A DNA stretch of 64,000 nucleotides from an uncultured Oscillospiraceae bacterium (GTDB taxonomy: Bacteria > Bacillota > Clostridia > Oscillospirales > Ruminococcaceae), in assembly GCA_949299455.1 (NCBI GenBank), contig CASGAN010000003.1:1-64000 (forward strand), read 5' to 3'. The notes below the pieces were generated by a model. The model was not told where the DNA came from, ran no database searches, and worked only from the letters and a program-made list of their open reading frames with translations. The position numbers and the translations under genes were made by a program. Below, one piece after another: positions 35,160-43,355 of the stretch. The first letter of the stretch is position 1; each line of letters opens with the position of its first letter.

Positions 35160-37610
35160 ATGACGCTGCATTCTTCGCGCCGGCGGTTTTCTCTTCCTGT
35201 CGGCAGCTATCGGTTTGTCTTTTTTCTATCGCTTTTATTAAGCCTGCTGATTTTCCTGCCGTTTCTGCTCATTGACCGCGGATTGTTTTTATATTACGGA
35301 GACTTCAATGTTCAGCAGATTCCGTTTTATTCCCTTTCGCACGATGCGGTACAGTCCGGCGAAATTTTCTGGAACTGGAACACGGACTTAGGCGTAAATT
35401 TCATCGGCAGTTACTCGTTTTACCTGCTCGGCAGTCCGTTTTTCTGGCTGACACTTCTGTTTCCGTCGGCGGCCGTGCCGTATCTGATGGCGCCGCTTTT
35501 GATGCTTAAATTTGCATTCACTTCTGTGACCGGCTATGCGTTTCTGCGCCGCTTCTGCCGTTTTAGCGAAACCGCCACATTCTGCGCACTGCTCTATGCA
35601 TTCTCAGGGTTTAATCTTTACAACATCTTCTTTAACCACTTCAACGAAGTCGTGATGTTTTTCCCGCTTCTTCTGCTTGCCATGGACGAGCTTGTCATCA
35701 ACAACCGCCGCGGTGTATTCGCGCTGACGGTCGGTGTGTGCGCATTTGTCAACTACTACTTTTTCTTTGGCGAAGTATTGTTTTGCATTCTTTATTTCTT
35801 TCTGCGGCAAAATAAAGCGGACGGCTTCCGCGTTACATTACAAACGTTTCTGCGCGTCCTGCTCGAAGCCGTCATCGGCCTTTTTTTGAGTGCCGCACTG
35901 CTTGTGCCAAGTGCGCTTGCCGTACTCTCAAATGAACGGGTTTCCTCGTTTTTATCCGGATATAACCTGTTTGTCTACGGCGACTCCCAGCGTTACGGAC
36001 TCATTTTCTCAAGCCTGTTTTTCCCGCCGGATGTCCCTGCGCGCCCGAACTTTTTCCCCGATGCAAATGCAAAATGGTCGTCCGTTTCGCTGTATCTGCC
36101 GATGATTTCCACCTGCGGCGTCTTTGCATTTCTGCTTGGAAAGAAAAAACACTGGCTTTCAAGAATCCTGATCGTGTGCGCGGTCATCTGCTTTATTCCG
36201 GGATTAAACGCCGCGTTTTCGCTGTTTAACTACAGCTACTATGCACGCTGGTTCTTCATGCCGCTTTTGATGATGGCGCTCGCCACCTGCATTGCGCTCG
36301 AAGAATGCCGCCCGCATTTCAAAAAGGCGTTTGCGCTGACCGGCGCATGTATGGCGCTTGTTGCGCTCATCGGAATCCTGCCGAAAAAGGTGGATGGCGA
36401 ATACGTCTTTTTCTCTCTGCCTGAAGACCCTGCACGCTTTTGGGTGTACGTGATCTTTGCCGCAATCGGCTTGATTGTCTGTATCCTGCTCTACGCATTA
36501 AAGCTCAGCCGAAAACAGCTCTTCCGTGCCGGATGCGCTTCACTTTCTGTGATGATTGTGCTGTGCGGTGTCATGACACTCTCATTCGGCCGTGGAATCA
36601 GTGACCGGTATAACGACGTTGCCAACCGTGCACTGTTCGGTGCAGACAAACTTTCGCTCGATGAGTCAAAGGGATTTTTCCGCATCGACACATACGGCGA
36701 GCTCGACAACTTAGGCATGTTCTGGCGGATTCCGACAATTAACGCATTTCATTCGGTTGTTCCGTCGTCGATTATGGAATACTACGAATGGATCGGCGGC
36801 GAGCGCGGTGTCGGTTCACGGCCTGAGCCATCACTGTTAGGTGTCCGCGCCATCACAAGTGTGCGTTACGCATTTTCGGACGCCACAGATTACACCCCAA
36901 TGGACGGCTTTTCGCAAATCGGCATCCAAAACGGCTATACAGTGTATGAAAACGACTGCTTTATTCCCATGGGATTCTCCTATGACACTGCCGTCACAGA
37001 AGAACAGGTAGAAGCGACCTCTTGTCCGAATAAAGACCTTTTGCTTGTCCGCGCACTTTTGTTATCAGAAGAAGATTACCAGTCCGTGTCTGACATCCTG
37101 CCGCTGCTCTCAGACGACGAAGTTGTAAACGGTGACTTTTCTTCTGATGCCTATTACGAAGACTGTGAAAACCGCGCCGCAACCGCAGTGGACACATTCT
37201 CGTACTCCTCAAAGGGATTTGACGCGCAAACGTCTTACGAAACAGACCGTGTCGTCTTTTTCAGCGTCCCGTATGACGAAGGCTGGCATGCAACGGTAAA
37301 CGGAGAAGAAGCACAGATTTTAAAAGCAGATGCCGGCTTCATGGCTGTCCGTGTACCGGCAGGGGAAAGCAAAATTGTGTTCACGTATCAAACACCGGGA
37401 CTGTTTGCAGGCGTTCTCACCACCATTGTCGGACTCTTTCTCTTTGCCGGCTATTTGTGGTTGGTTTCCCTCCTTAGAAAACGCGGCAAAATGGAAAACA
37501 GTCATCGTTCCATTCACCGCTGTCAGCCGCAGTTTGCTCCAACACTTCCCGCCAAAGAAGCATATACGCGCTACTGCGCGTCCCAGAAGAATCTTCCGCC
37601 GGCACCTTAA
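35160..37610 (+). CDS. YfhO family polytopic membrane protein
   Basis: An 816-residue YfhO-like membrane protein. About eleven hydrophobic helices lie in residues 20-470, followed by a large extracytoplasmic domain (about 480-735) and a last helix near 748-772. The glycosyltransferase-C-like loop after helix 1 has the family block YYGDFNVQQIPFY, with an acidic residue where the donor site is expected. In Firmicutes, YfhO proteins are linked to glycosylation of lipoteichoic acid or other surface polymers. GAAAGGAG precedes the ATG. The 40-residue basic, cytosolic tail is not conserved and may be dispensable. Confidence 0.88.
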   Translation: MTLHSSRRRFSLPVGSYRFVFFLSLLLSLLIFLPFLLIDRGLFLYYGDFNVQQIPFYSLSHDAVQSGEIFWNWNTDLGVNFIGSYSFYLLGSPFFWLTLLFPSAAVPYLMAPLLMLKFAFTSVTGYAFLRRFCRFSETATFCALLYAFSGFNLYNIFFNHFNEVVMFFPLLLLAMDELVINNRRGVFALTVGVCAFVNYYFFFGEVLFCILYFFLRQNKADGFRVTLQTFLRVLLEAVIGLFLSAALLVPSALAVLSNERVSSFLSGYNLFVYGDSQRYGLIFSSLFFPPDVPARPNFFPDANAKWSSVSLYLPMISTCGVFAFLLGKKKHWLSRILIVCAVICFIPGLNAAFSLFNYSYYARWFFMPLLMMALATCIALEECRPHFKKAFALTGACMALVALIGILPKKVDGEYVFFSLPEDPARFWVYVIFAAIGLIVCILLYALKLSRKQLFRAGCASLSVMIVLCGVMTLSFGRGISDRYNDVANRALFGADKLSLDESKGFFRIDTYGELDNLGMFWRIPTINAFHSVVPSSIMEYYEWIGGERGVGSRPEPSLLGVRAITSVRYAFSDATDYTPMDGFSQIGIQNGYTVYENDCFIPMGFSYDTAVTEEQVEATSCPNKDLLLVRALLLSEEDYQSVSDILPLLSDDEVVNGDFSSDAYYEDCENRAATAVDTFSYSSKGFDAQTSYETDRVVFFSVPYDEGWHATVNGEEAQILKADAGFMAVRVPAGESKIVFTYQTPGLFAGVLTTIVGLFLFAGYLWLVSLLRKRGKMENSHRSIHRCQPQFAPTLPAKEAYTRYCASQKNLPPAP

Positions 37611-37716
37611 AAGAAAATCTCCGAATTCTTCGCATCTTTTTTAGAGTCCCGACATGAAACAGTCATCTTTTTTCGACTTGTTTCGTGTATAATAAAGCAC
37701 AAGGGAGGAACAAACC

Positions 37717-38334
37717 ATGAAGCCACCGGCTGTTATTTGTGAAATCACATCGTTCATTTTCCGTGAGGATGAACCGCAAAAAGCAGATATCATTTTTATT
37801 CCGGGCGGTGCCTATGCAGAGATCGCCGAGCATGCCGCAGAGCTGTTTCATCAATCATTCGCACCGGTACTTCTTCCATCCGGGAAACACAGCATCACAA
37901 ACGGCAGTTTTCTCGGTGCACGCGGTCCGCTCGCTTCAAAATATCCGGGTCCTTACCACACGGAATGGGAATTTTTATCCGACGTTTTAAAGCAAAACGG
38001 CGTCGATCAAACGGCGATTTTGAAAGAAGATCAAGCGACCTACACGTATCAAAACGCGATTTTTTCCCGTGAAGCAACGGAGCGTGCCGGAATTCAGGTG
38101 AAAAAAGCAATTCTCTGCTGTCAGGCATTTCACGCCAGACGATGCCTCTCGTACTATCAGATGCTGTTCCCGGATACCGAATTTTTCGTGTGTCCTGCTG
38201 TTACCCGCAACATAAGCCGTGATAACTGGTATGAAACGCCCGAAGGCGTCGATCTTGTCATGAGCGAACTTACCAAATGCGGCGATCAATTAAAGCCTTC
38301 TCTTATCTCCTTTCTTTTTCATAACAAAATATAA
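37717..38334 (+). CDS. YdcF-like protein (DUF218/ElyC/SanA family)
   Basis: A 205-residue cytosolic member of the DUF218 family. The opening IIFIPGGAYAEIAEHAAELF and the LPSGKHS segment match the conserved nucleotide-like fold of YdcF. Unlike SanA and ElyC it has no N-terminal membrane anchor. A second half (KAILCCQAFHARRCLSYYQ) completes the fold. GGAGG lies before the ATG. A TATAAT box at 37688-37693 with a weak -35 suggests its own promoter. Function is unknown; related proteins bind S-adenosylmethionine or act in envelope maintenance. Confidence 0.82.
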   Translation: MKPPAVICEITSFIFREDEPQKADIIFIPGGAYAEIAEHAAELFHQSFAPVLLPSGKHSITNGSFLGARGPLASKYPGPYHTEWEFLSDVLKQNGVDQTAILKEDQATYTYQNAIFSREATERAGIQVKKAILCCQAFHARRCLSYYQMLFPDTEFFVCPAVTRNISRDNWYETPEGVDLVMSELTKCGDQLKPSLISFLFHNKI

Positions 38335-38341
38335 AACCCCT

Positions 38342-38386
38342 AAAACACAAAAAAGGAGCGTCACGCACGCTCCTTTTTTGTGTTTT
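38342..38386 (+). terminator. Terminator after the YdcF-like gene
   Basis: A very long stem: AAAAAAGGAGCGT pairs with ACGCTCCTTTTTT and the pairing continues outward through AAAACAC/GTGTTTT. Confidence 0.88.
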
Positions 38387-38483
38387 TCAAGCCATGTAAC
38401 GCGCAAAAACGACCGCTTAGCGAAATTCTATAGATTTTTTCTGCTGCCCACTGTATACTGTAGTCACAAAAGGAGGTGATCCG

Positions 38484-38924
38484 ATGCAAATTGAAGTCAA
38501 GATTGATCCGTCGTGCCATGAACCAAAGCTCATCCTCTGCACCGACAAGCTGACCGATGAAATCACACTGCTCTTAAAGAAACTGTCGGAAGAAACACCG
38601 GAAGTGATTGCAGGATTCAGCGGTCAGAATGTGGCACTCCTTGCACAGAGTGACCTGTTCCGGATTTACACCGCAAACGGCAAAGTGTTCGCTCAAACCG
38701 AACGGGAAGAATATCAAATTCGTCTGCGGCTTTATGAGCTCGAACAGCGTCTGGATAAACGGATGTTTGCACGGATTTCTCATTCCGAAATCATCAATCT
38801 CAAACAAGTAAAAAGCTTTGATTTAAGCTTGACCGGAACGATCCGCGTATCGCTGTCAAACGGCACTGCAACGTATGTTTCCAGACGATATGTTTCAAAA
38901 ATCAAACAAATAGTAGGCATATGA
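38484..38924 (+). CDS. LytTR-domain transcriptional regulator
   Basis: A 146-residue regulator with an N-terminal alpha/beta region (1-50) and a C-terminal LytTR DNA-binding domain from about residue 55. The HSEIINLKQVKSF and YVSRRYV segments are diagnostic of LytTR. It has no receiver domain, so it is not a classical response regulator. Free-standing LytTR proteins of this type are nearly always paired with a DUF3021 membrane protein, as here, and are thought to be controlled by it. AAAGGAGGTGATC precedes the ATG. Confidence 0.9.
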   Translation: MQIEVKIDPSCHEPKLILCTDKLTDEITLLLKKLSEETPEVIAGFSGQNVALLAQSDLFRIYTANGKVFAQTEREEYQIRLRLYELEQRLDKRMFARISHSEIINLKQVKSFDLSLTGTIRVSLSNGTATYVSRRYVSKIKQIVGI

Positions 38925-38934
38925 GGTGACTGTT

Positions 38935-39384
38935 ATGAAGAAAAAAATCTTACTCCGCGCACTCATGGGGATTCCGATCGGGATTACCATCTGTTTTCTC
39001 CTGAGTTTAAACGCCTCTTCTTTGATTGATGACGGAACGTTTTATACCGTTGCGCCAAGTCTCATTGAAGCATATGGCTCGGAACTAAACGCCGTATATG
39101 TACAAACGCTTGTTGTCATCCTGTATAGTGCGATGTGGGGTGCAATTTCTGTTATTTGGGAATGTGAGCGGCTGAATCTGTTAAAACAAACACTGCTGCA
39201 CTTTATCATCTGCACGTCTGCGACTTTCCCGGTCGCCTATTTTCTGCACTGGATGGAGCGTTCACTCATGGGAGTTGTCGGGTACTTTTCGATTTTCGTC
39301 TTCATTTACTTTGCAACCTGGTTCATCCAATACCTTTCCATGCGCAGAAACATCAAACGATTAAATGAATCTCTCCGAAAATAA
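38935..39384 (+). CDS. DUF3021 family membrane protein
   Basis: A 149-residue protein with four predicted membrane helices (about residues 7-27, 46-68, 79-99 and 107-130) and a basic C-terminal tail. It matches the DUF3021 family, the usual companion of solitary LytTR regulators. The start follows the LytTR stop by 10 bases and has GAGGTG within that gap, so the two are co-translated. By analogy with other such pairs it probably holds the regulator inactive; this is inferred. Confidence 0.88.
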   Translation: MKKKILLRALMGIPIGITICFLLSLNASSLIDDGTFYTVAPSLIEAYGSELNAVYVQTLVVILYSAMWGAISVIWECERLNLLKQTLLHFIICTSATFPVAYFLHWMERSLMGVVGYFSIFVFIYFATWFIQYLSMRRNIKRLNESLRK

Positions 39385-39386
39385 CG

Positions 39387-39419
39387 AAACGGTCAAACGC
39401 AAATGCGTTTGACCGTTTT
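39387..39419 (+). terminator. Terminator after the LytTR-DUF3021 pair
   Basis: AAACGGTCAAACGCA pairs with TGCGTTTGACCGTTT and continues into TCTTT. It lies between two convergent operons. Confidence 0.85.
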
Positions 39420-39421
39420 CT

Positions 39422-40132
39422 TTATACACCGGTTCGTTTTAATAATGCAATCGACCAGACAATCAATATGACCACGGCGACAGCACCGAGCACCGACCAT
39501 CCTACCGCCGGCATTCTCGCACAAAAATCAGCAGCGGTCAGTACAGCATGGGTAAAAAAGTTGGTGTCTGTACGATTGGCAATGACATCGATTACCGGTC
39601 CGGAAAGCAGGCACGGCAAAACGATCACAGCATACAAAACAGCATATGCGCCCCGCCCGTACCGCATCATGAGTGCACCGAAGAACCCGAAGAAAATCAC
39701 CATTGCACCAATCACCAGCGGATATACCCAAACCGGAATAAACTGCACCAGCCAAACACTCTCCATCTGCGGCAAAAACAGCCGCAGTGCCAGCGCTTCA
39801 ATCCCGCTCATCACCACAAAACCGATCGCAACAGCGCTCCATTCAATCAGCGCACGCACATAAAGGACACTGATCGCCACCCGCCGCGATGTACCAAGCT
39901 GCACCAAAAACGATGTGCCGAATCCGAAGAGCGAAAGCGTAGACATAACCGCACAGATAAACAGCACCACAACGCCTAAGATACTGCCGAGCGGAATGAT
40001 TTCACCGGCAAGCGATGAAAAAATAATTTCTCCGATTAGTCCAATCAGAAACGCACCGGCGACAAACAATGACATCCACTTGTAAGAGGACGTATACACG
40101 CCAAACGAAGCCGAAAATGCCCGTTTCCACAT
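39422..40132 (-). CDS. ABC transporter membrane subunit (second)
   Basis: A 236-residue ABC-2-type membrane protein with six helices spread along its length and short loops. It shares the LGTSRRVAI signature (residues 79-87) with the other membrane subunit upstream (MGTTRRAAF), so the two are paralogues. AGGAGG precedes the ATG at 40132, 13 bases after the previous stop. No extracellular domain is present, which argues for an exporter of small hydrophobic compounds or peptides, as in YtrC/D or BcrB systems. Confidence 0.85.
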   Translation of the reverse strand: MWKRAFSASFGVYTSSYKWMSLFVAGAFLIGLIGEIIFSSLAGEIIPLGSILGVVVLFICAVMSTLSLFGFGTSFLVQLGTSRRVAISVLYVRALIEWSAVAIGFVVMSGIEALALRLFLPQMESVWLVQFIPVWVYPLVIGAMVIFFGFFGALMMRYGRGAYAVLYAVIVLPCLLSGPVIDVIANRTDTNFFTHAVLTAADFCARMPAVGWSVLGAVAVVILIVWSIALLKRTGV

Positions 40133-40145
40133 AAAACTCCCTCCT

Positions 40146-40805
40146 TTATCGCACCGCATACCGCCGCACAAACAGCCAGTAAGACAATCCGCTCAGCACG
40201 CACGATACAACGACTGCCAGCAGAAATACCCACAGCGGCATGGTGAACATCTGAATAATCGGAAGCATACCGTCTGTTCCCATCACGCCGATCGTTCCGC
40301 CGAACACACCGCCGCAGATTGTACACACGGCCACCAAAAACACCATACCGAGTTTTCCGCCGACATGGTGGCTGAAAAATCCCATAAAATCACCAACAGA
40401 TGCTGCAAGCAATCCGTATCCGAACATGGTAAACATCCCTTCTGCCGAAGACGCTGCCGGCATGCCGGAAAGCAGATTGTTGCACACAATTCCCAGTGCC
40501 ACCATCAGACTGCACGCAAACGCAACGACAACCTTTAATACCTGCAATCCGATAAACGCCGCACGCCGCGTCGTTCCCATGGACAGTGCAATGCCAAAGT
40601 AAATTCCCGGGAACTGAAACAGAATCACAAACGGCACCAGATATGAAAACAGCGTCCATGCAATGGAAAAGAAGCCTGGATTGCCGCTTAGCTGTCCGTA
40701 CACAATAAAAAACACCATCACAAGTGCGGTTGAACCAACCGTTTTCACCGCAATCCGTACATCATTTTTCACATTACGCATGATCATTGAAAGAAGCATA
40801 GCCAT
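40146..40805 (-). CDS. ABC transporter membrane subunit (first)
   Basis: A 219-residue membrane protein with about six helices. It carries the MGTTRRAAF motif (residues 76-84) seen in ABC-2 permeases of the YtrC/BcrB kind. Its start overlaps the end of the ATPase gene by 32 bases and lies inside a GAGGAG-rich stretch, so translation is coupled; an alternative ATG two codons later is equally well placed. It probably forms the channel with the second subunit. Confidence 0.85.
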   Translation of the reverse strand: MAMLLSMIMRNVKNDVRIAVKTVGSTALVMVFFIVYGQLSGNPGFFSIAWTLFSYLVPFVILFQFPGIYFGIALSMGTTRRAAFIGLQVLKVVVAFACSLMVALGIVCNNLLSGMPAASSAEGMFTMFGYGLLAASVGDFMGFFSHHVGGKLGMVFLVAVCTICGGVFGGTIGVMGTDGMLPIIQMFTMPLWVFLLAVVVSCVLSGLSYWLFVRRYAVR

Positions 40806-41703
40806 TCTCCTCTCCTGCCTGCCGTGTCAGATACACAAAGATTTTCTGGAGCGGGACAGCGCTCACGGTGAGCTCGCCGCGATATTGCTCCGTTGGGAAC
40901 GACTGACCCGGCTTTAACCGGATGCACACCATTTTGTTACGTCCCATCTGTTCCGTATTCAGCCGTTCATATCCGCTGACTGCGCGGTCCACCACCTCGT
41001 CAAGACCATTCACATACAGACACGAATCAATCAGATCCTGTGTGTTTTCTTTTAATCGCACAACACCGTCATTCAAAATGATGATTTCTTCGAGCACGTT
41101 CGCCGCTTCCTCGATGATATGCGTTGAAAGGATAAATGTGCGGTTGCTGCGGGCATATTCCTCCAAAAGAAGCGCATAGAACCGGTCACGCATATACACG
41201 TCAAGACCTGCGACCGGCTCGTCAAGGATCGTGATCGGCGCGCCCGATGCAAGTGCGATTGTGATTGTCACAAGGCTCATCATGCCTTTGTTCATTTTGC
41301 AGATTTTTTTGTTTTTGTCGATGCCGAATTCTTTAATGAGAAAATCCGCATAGGCCGCGTCCCAATTCGGATAAAAGCACGATGCTGATTTTAAGTACTC
41401 CTTTGCCTTCAGTGTATTCTGACCGAACAGAATCGTCGGACTTAATTCGCGTGAAAAGCAAAGTGCAGAAAGCGCCGTTTCATTTTCCCATACCGGCTGA
41501 CCGTTATAAGTAATCTCGCCCGCACCCGCACGGTTTTGACCGGTCAGAATGCTCAAAAGCGTCGTTTTTCCGACACCGTTTCGGCCAATCAGCCCATAAA
41601 TGTGTCCCGGCTCGATCGTTAAATCAACGCCTTTTAATACCTCTTTTTTCCCATATGATTTGGTCACCTGTCTGCATACAAGACAATTTTCACTCATCAT
41701 CAT
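40774..41703 (-). CDS. ABC transporter ATP-binding protein
   Basis: A 309-residue ATPase subunit. Walker A is GRNGVGKTT (residues 40-48), Walker B TILDEP (158-163) and the D-loop VAGLD follows. The signature is KGM-like (MNKGMMS, 137-143) in place of LSGGQ, as in many ABC-2 exporters. The last 90 residues form a regulatory extension typical of YtrB/BcrA-type ATPases. The gene has three consecutive ATGs after GGGAGG; the second or third is best spaced. It is the second gene of the GntR operon. Confidence 0.9.
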   Translation of the reverse strand: MMMSENCLVCRQVTKSYGKKEVLKGVDLTIEPGHIYGLIGRNGVGKTTLLSILTGQNRAGAGEITYNGQPVWENETALSALCFSRELSPTILFGQNTLKAKEYLKSASCFYPNWDAAYADFLIKEFGIDKNKKICKMNKGMMSLVTITIALASGAPITILDEPVAGLDVYMRDRFYALLLEEYARSNRTFILSTHIIEEAANVLEEIIILNDGVVRLKENTQDLIDSCLYVNGLDEVVDRAVSGYERLNTEQMGRNKMVCIRLKPGQSFPTEQYRGELTVSAVPLQKIFVYLTRQAGEENGYASFNDHA

Positions 41704-41718
41704 ACGCCTCCCTGTCTG

Positions 41719-42093
41719 TTACAGTGTGGATTTTCCCTCCATTGCGGAGGATACCATTTTTAAAAGTTCGTCTTTTGTGATGTTTAAAACATTTGCCTCT
41801 GCGGCAAGTCCCACCACATACTGCTTGTAAAAATTCGATTTTCTCTGTGCCACAATTTGTTTCACGGCGCCTGCCGAAACAAACATGCCAATCCCTCGCT
41901 TTTTATACAAAATGCCGCGCTCCACAAGCAAATTTAATCCCTTTGCCGCAGTCGCGGGGTTGATTGCACACATCCGCGAGAGCTCGTTTGTCGACGGAAC
42001 GCGCTCTTCCTCCAATAGGATCCCGCGCAGGATCTGATCTTCGATCATTTCCTCAATCTGCAGATAAATGGATTTTTCATCGGAAAGCTGCAA
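41719..42093 (-). CDS. GntR family regulator (YtrA type)
   Basis: A 124-residue short GntR regulator of the YtrA group: a winged-helix domain (about residues 8-78, with PSTNELSRMCAINPATAAKGLNLL) and a short C-terminal helix pair instead of a ligand domain. YtrA-type regulators usually repress the ABC transporter that follows them. I prefer the TTG at 42093, giving MQLSDEKSIYLQ, because GGAGG lies 8 bases upstream; the earlier ATG at 42108 would place this ribosome binding site inside the gene. A promoter and a palindrome overlap just upstream. Confidence 0.9.
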   Translation of the reverse strand: MQLSDEKSIYLQIEEMIEDQILRGILLEEERVPSTNELSRMCAINPATAAKGLNLLVERGILYKKRGIGMFVSAGAVKQIVAQRKSNFYKQYVVGLAAEANVLNITKDELLKMVSSAMEGKSTL

Positions 42094-42113
42094 TCGATTC
42101 ACCTCCATGGTTC

Positions 42114-42127
42114 ATTACTTATGTAAT
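42114..42127. promoter_or_regulatory. Candidate operator of the GntR operon
   Basis: ATTAC and GTAAT form an inverted repeat with a 4-base spacer, at the predicted transcription start of the GntR gene. Its position suits autorepression. Confidence 0.5.
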
Positions 42128-42129
42128 TA

Positions 42130-42158
42130 ACTATATCACCAAGAGTATGCCTTGTCAA
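42130..42158 (-). promoter_or_regulatory. Promoter of the GntR-ABC operon
   Basis: Minus-strand TTGACA (42153-42158), 17-base spacer, TATAGT (42130-42135). Confidence 0.75.
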
Positions 42159-42168
42159 TAGGGGAAAC

Positions 42169-42203
42169 AAAAAACGATCCGGAAAATTTCCGGATCGTTT
42201 TTT
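42169..42203 (-). terminator. Terminator of the LacI-family gene
   Basis: AAAAAACGATCCGGAAA pairs with TTTCCGGATCGTTTTTT; the last base of the stop codon is the first of the stem. Confidence 0.88.
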
Positions 42204-43228
42204 CAGTCCAAATTATAACGAAGCTTGACTTCATTTTGTGTATACAGATGTTTTCTTGAGGGGCGCTTTTCATGCAAAAGCCAATCGGTTGTGATCGTCA
42301 CAGCGTCGTGTCCCTGCTTCATTGGCTGCTGGCACACCGTCGCATTCACAATGCCCGATTCAATATACGCTTTGATATTGTCGGTATCATCCACGGTGAT
42401 GATTTTGAGTTTTTTCTCCAGTCCGCATTCCTTGACTGCGCGAATCCCCCCGTCAATACCGCCTGCACAAAAATAAAGTGCATCGAGCGAATGATTTTCA
42501 AGCATTTCCTTTGTCACACGATAGCCGATCTCGTTGTCGTCCTCTGTTTCGGCAACAGCACGCACATGAATGCGTGGATAATCCTGTTCGCATACCTGCG
42601 AAAAGCCGTCCACGCGCTGCTGGTGACCGAGAATATGTGCAGAACCGGTCAGAATGCCGACCGAAATCTCACCCGCAGTGATTTGTCCGAGAAGTTCCGC
42701 CGCGGTCTGACCGCTTCGAACATAGTCACAGCCGATAAAGCACAGCTTTGCGAGACCGGTCACGTCCATGTTGAGCGTAACGACCGCAATATCCTCTGCG
42801 GCAATCTGATTGAGCCGGTCAATGATACGATGATCGTTGATCGGCGTAATGACGAGTGCGTTCGGCGGATTCTGCATCAGCTCATCGATTTTTTGAAGCT
42901 GTTCTTCCACGGAAAAGCCGGTCAGCTCAAACGTTTCGACGGTAATGCCATAAGAGCGAATCTCACGCATTCCGTTTTGAATCCCGCGCCGCACTTTTTC
43001 AAAAAACGGGTTTTGTCCGGAGTTTAACAAAATATCAACCCGCAGTTTTCGTTTGGAGATCGCAAGCGCTTTCGCAACCGCGTTCGGCTCATAGTTTAAT
43101 TCTTTTGCGATGCGGCGGACATGCGCCGCCACCTCTGCGTTCACGCCCGGGCGGTTATTGAGCGCACGGTCCACCGTTCCACGGGATACGCCCGCTTTTT
43201 CGGCAATCATGCGGATGGTCACTGCCAT
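42203..43228 (-). CDS. LacI family transcriptional regulator
   Basis: A 341-residue repressor with an N-terminal LacI helix-turn-helix (residues 1-50: TIRMIAEKAGVSRGTVDRAL, then the hinge YEPNAVAKAL) and a periplasmic-binding-protein-like sugar domain (about 60-340, with FFEKVRRGI and PINDHRI). The effector is probably a sugar, but no sugar genes are adjacent. AAGGGG lies 9 bases before the ATG, and a consensus promoter lies upstream. It is transcribed alone. Confidence 0.93.
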   Translation of the reverse strand: MAVTIRMIAEKAGVSRGTVDRALNNRPGVNAEVAAHVRRIAKELNYEPNAVAKALAISKRKLRVDILLNSGQNPFFEKVRRGIQNGMREIRSYGITVETFELTGFSVEEQLQKIDELMQNPPNALVITPINDHRIIDRLNQIAAEDIAVVTLNMDVTGLAKLCFIGCDYVRSGQTAAELLGQITAGEISVGILTGSAHILGHQQRVDGFSQVCEQDYPRIHVRAVAETEDDNEIGYRVTKEMLENHSLDALYFCAGGIDGGIRAVKECGLEKKLKIITVDDTDNIKAYIESGIVNATVCQQPMKQGHDAVTITTDWLLHEKRPSRKHLYTQNEVKLRYNLD

Positions 43229-43263
43229 AAAACAAAACCCCTTCCACTGTTTGGTTGTCTTTT

Positions 43264-43293
43264 ATTATATAATTATGGTTCCCGCTTTGTCAA
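43264..43293 (-). promoter_or_regulatory. Promoter of the LacI-family gene
   Basis: Minus-strand TTGACA (43288-43293), 18-base spacer, TATAAT (43264-43269). Confidence 0.7.
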
Positions 43294-43309
43294 GAAAGGG
43301 TGATATCAC

Positions 43310-43346
43310 AAAACATGCGTTTTGGAAGAACCAAAACGCATGTTTT
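43310..43346 (-). terminator. clpX terminator
   Basis: A 16-bp perfect stem: AAAACATGCGTTTTGG with CCAAAACGCATGTTTT, 9 bases after the clpX stop codon. Confidence 0.88.
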
Positions 43347-43355
43347 CATACCTGT

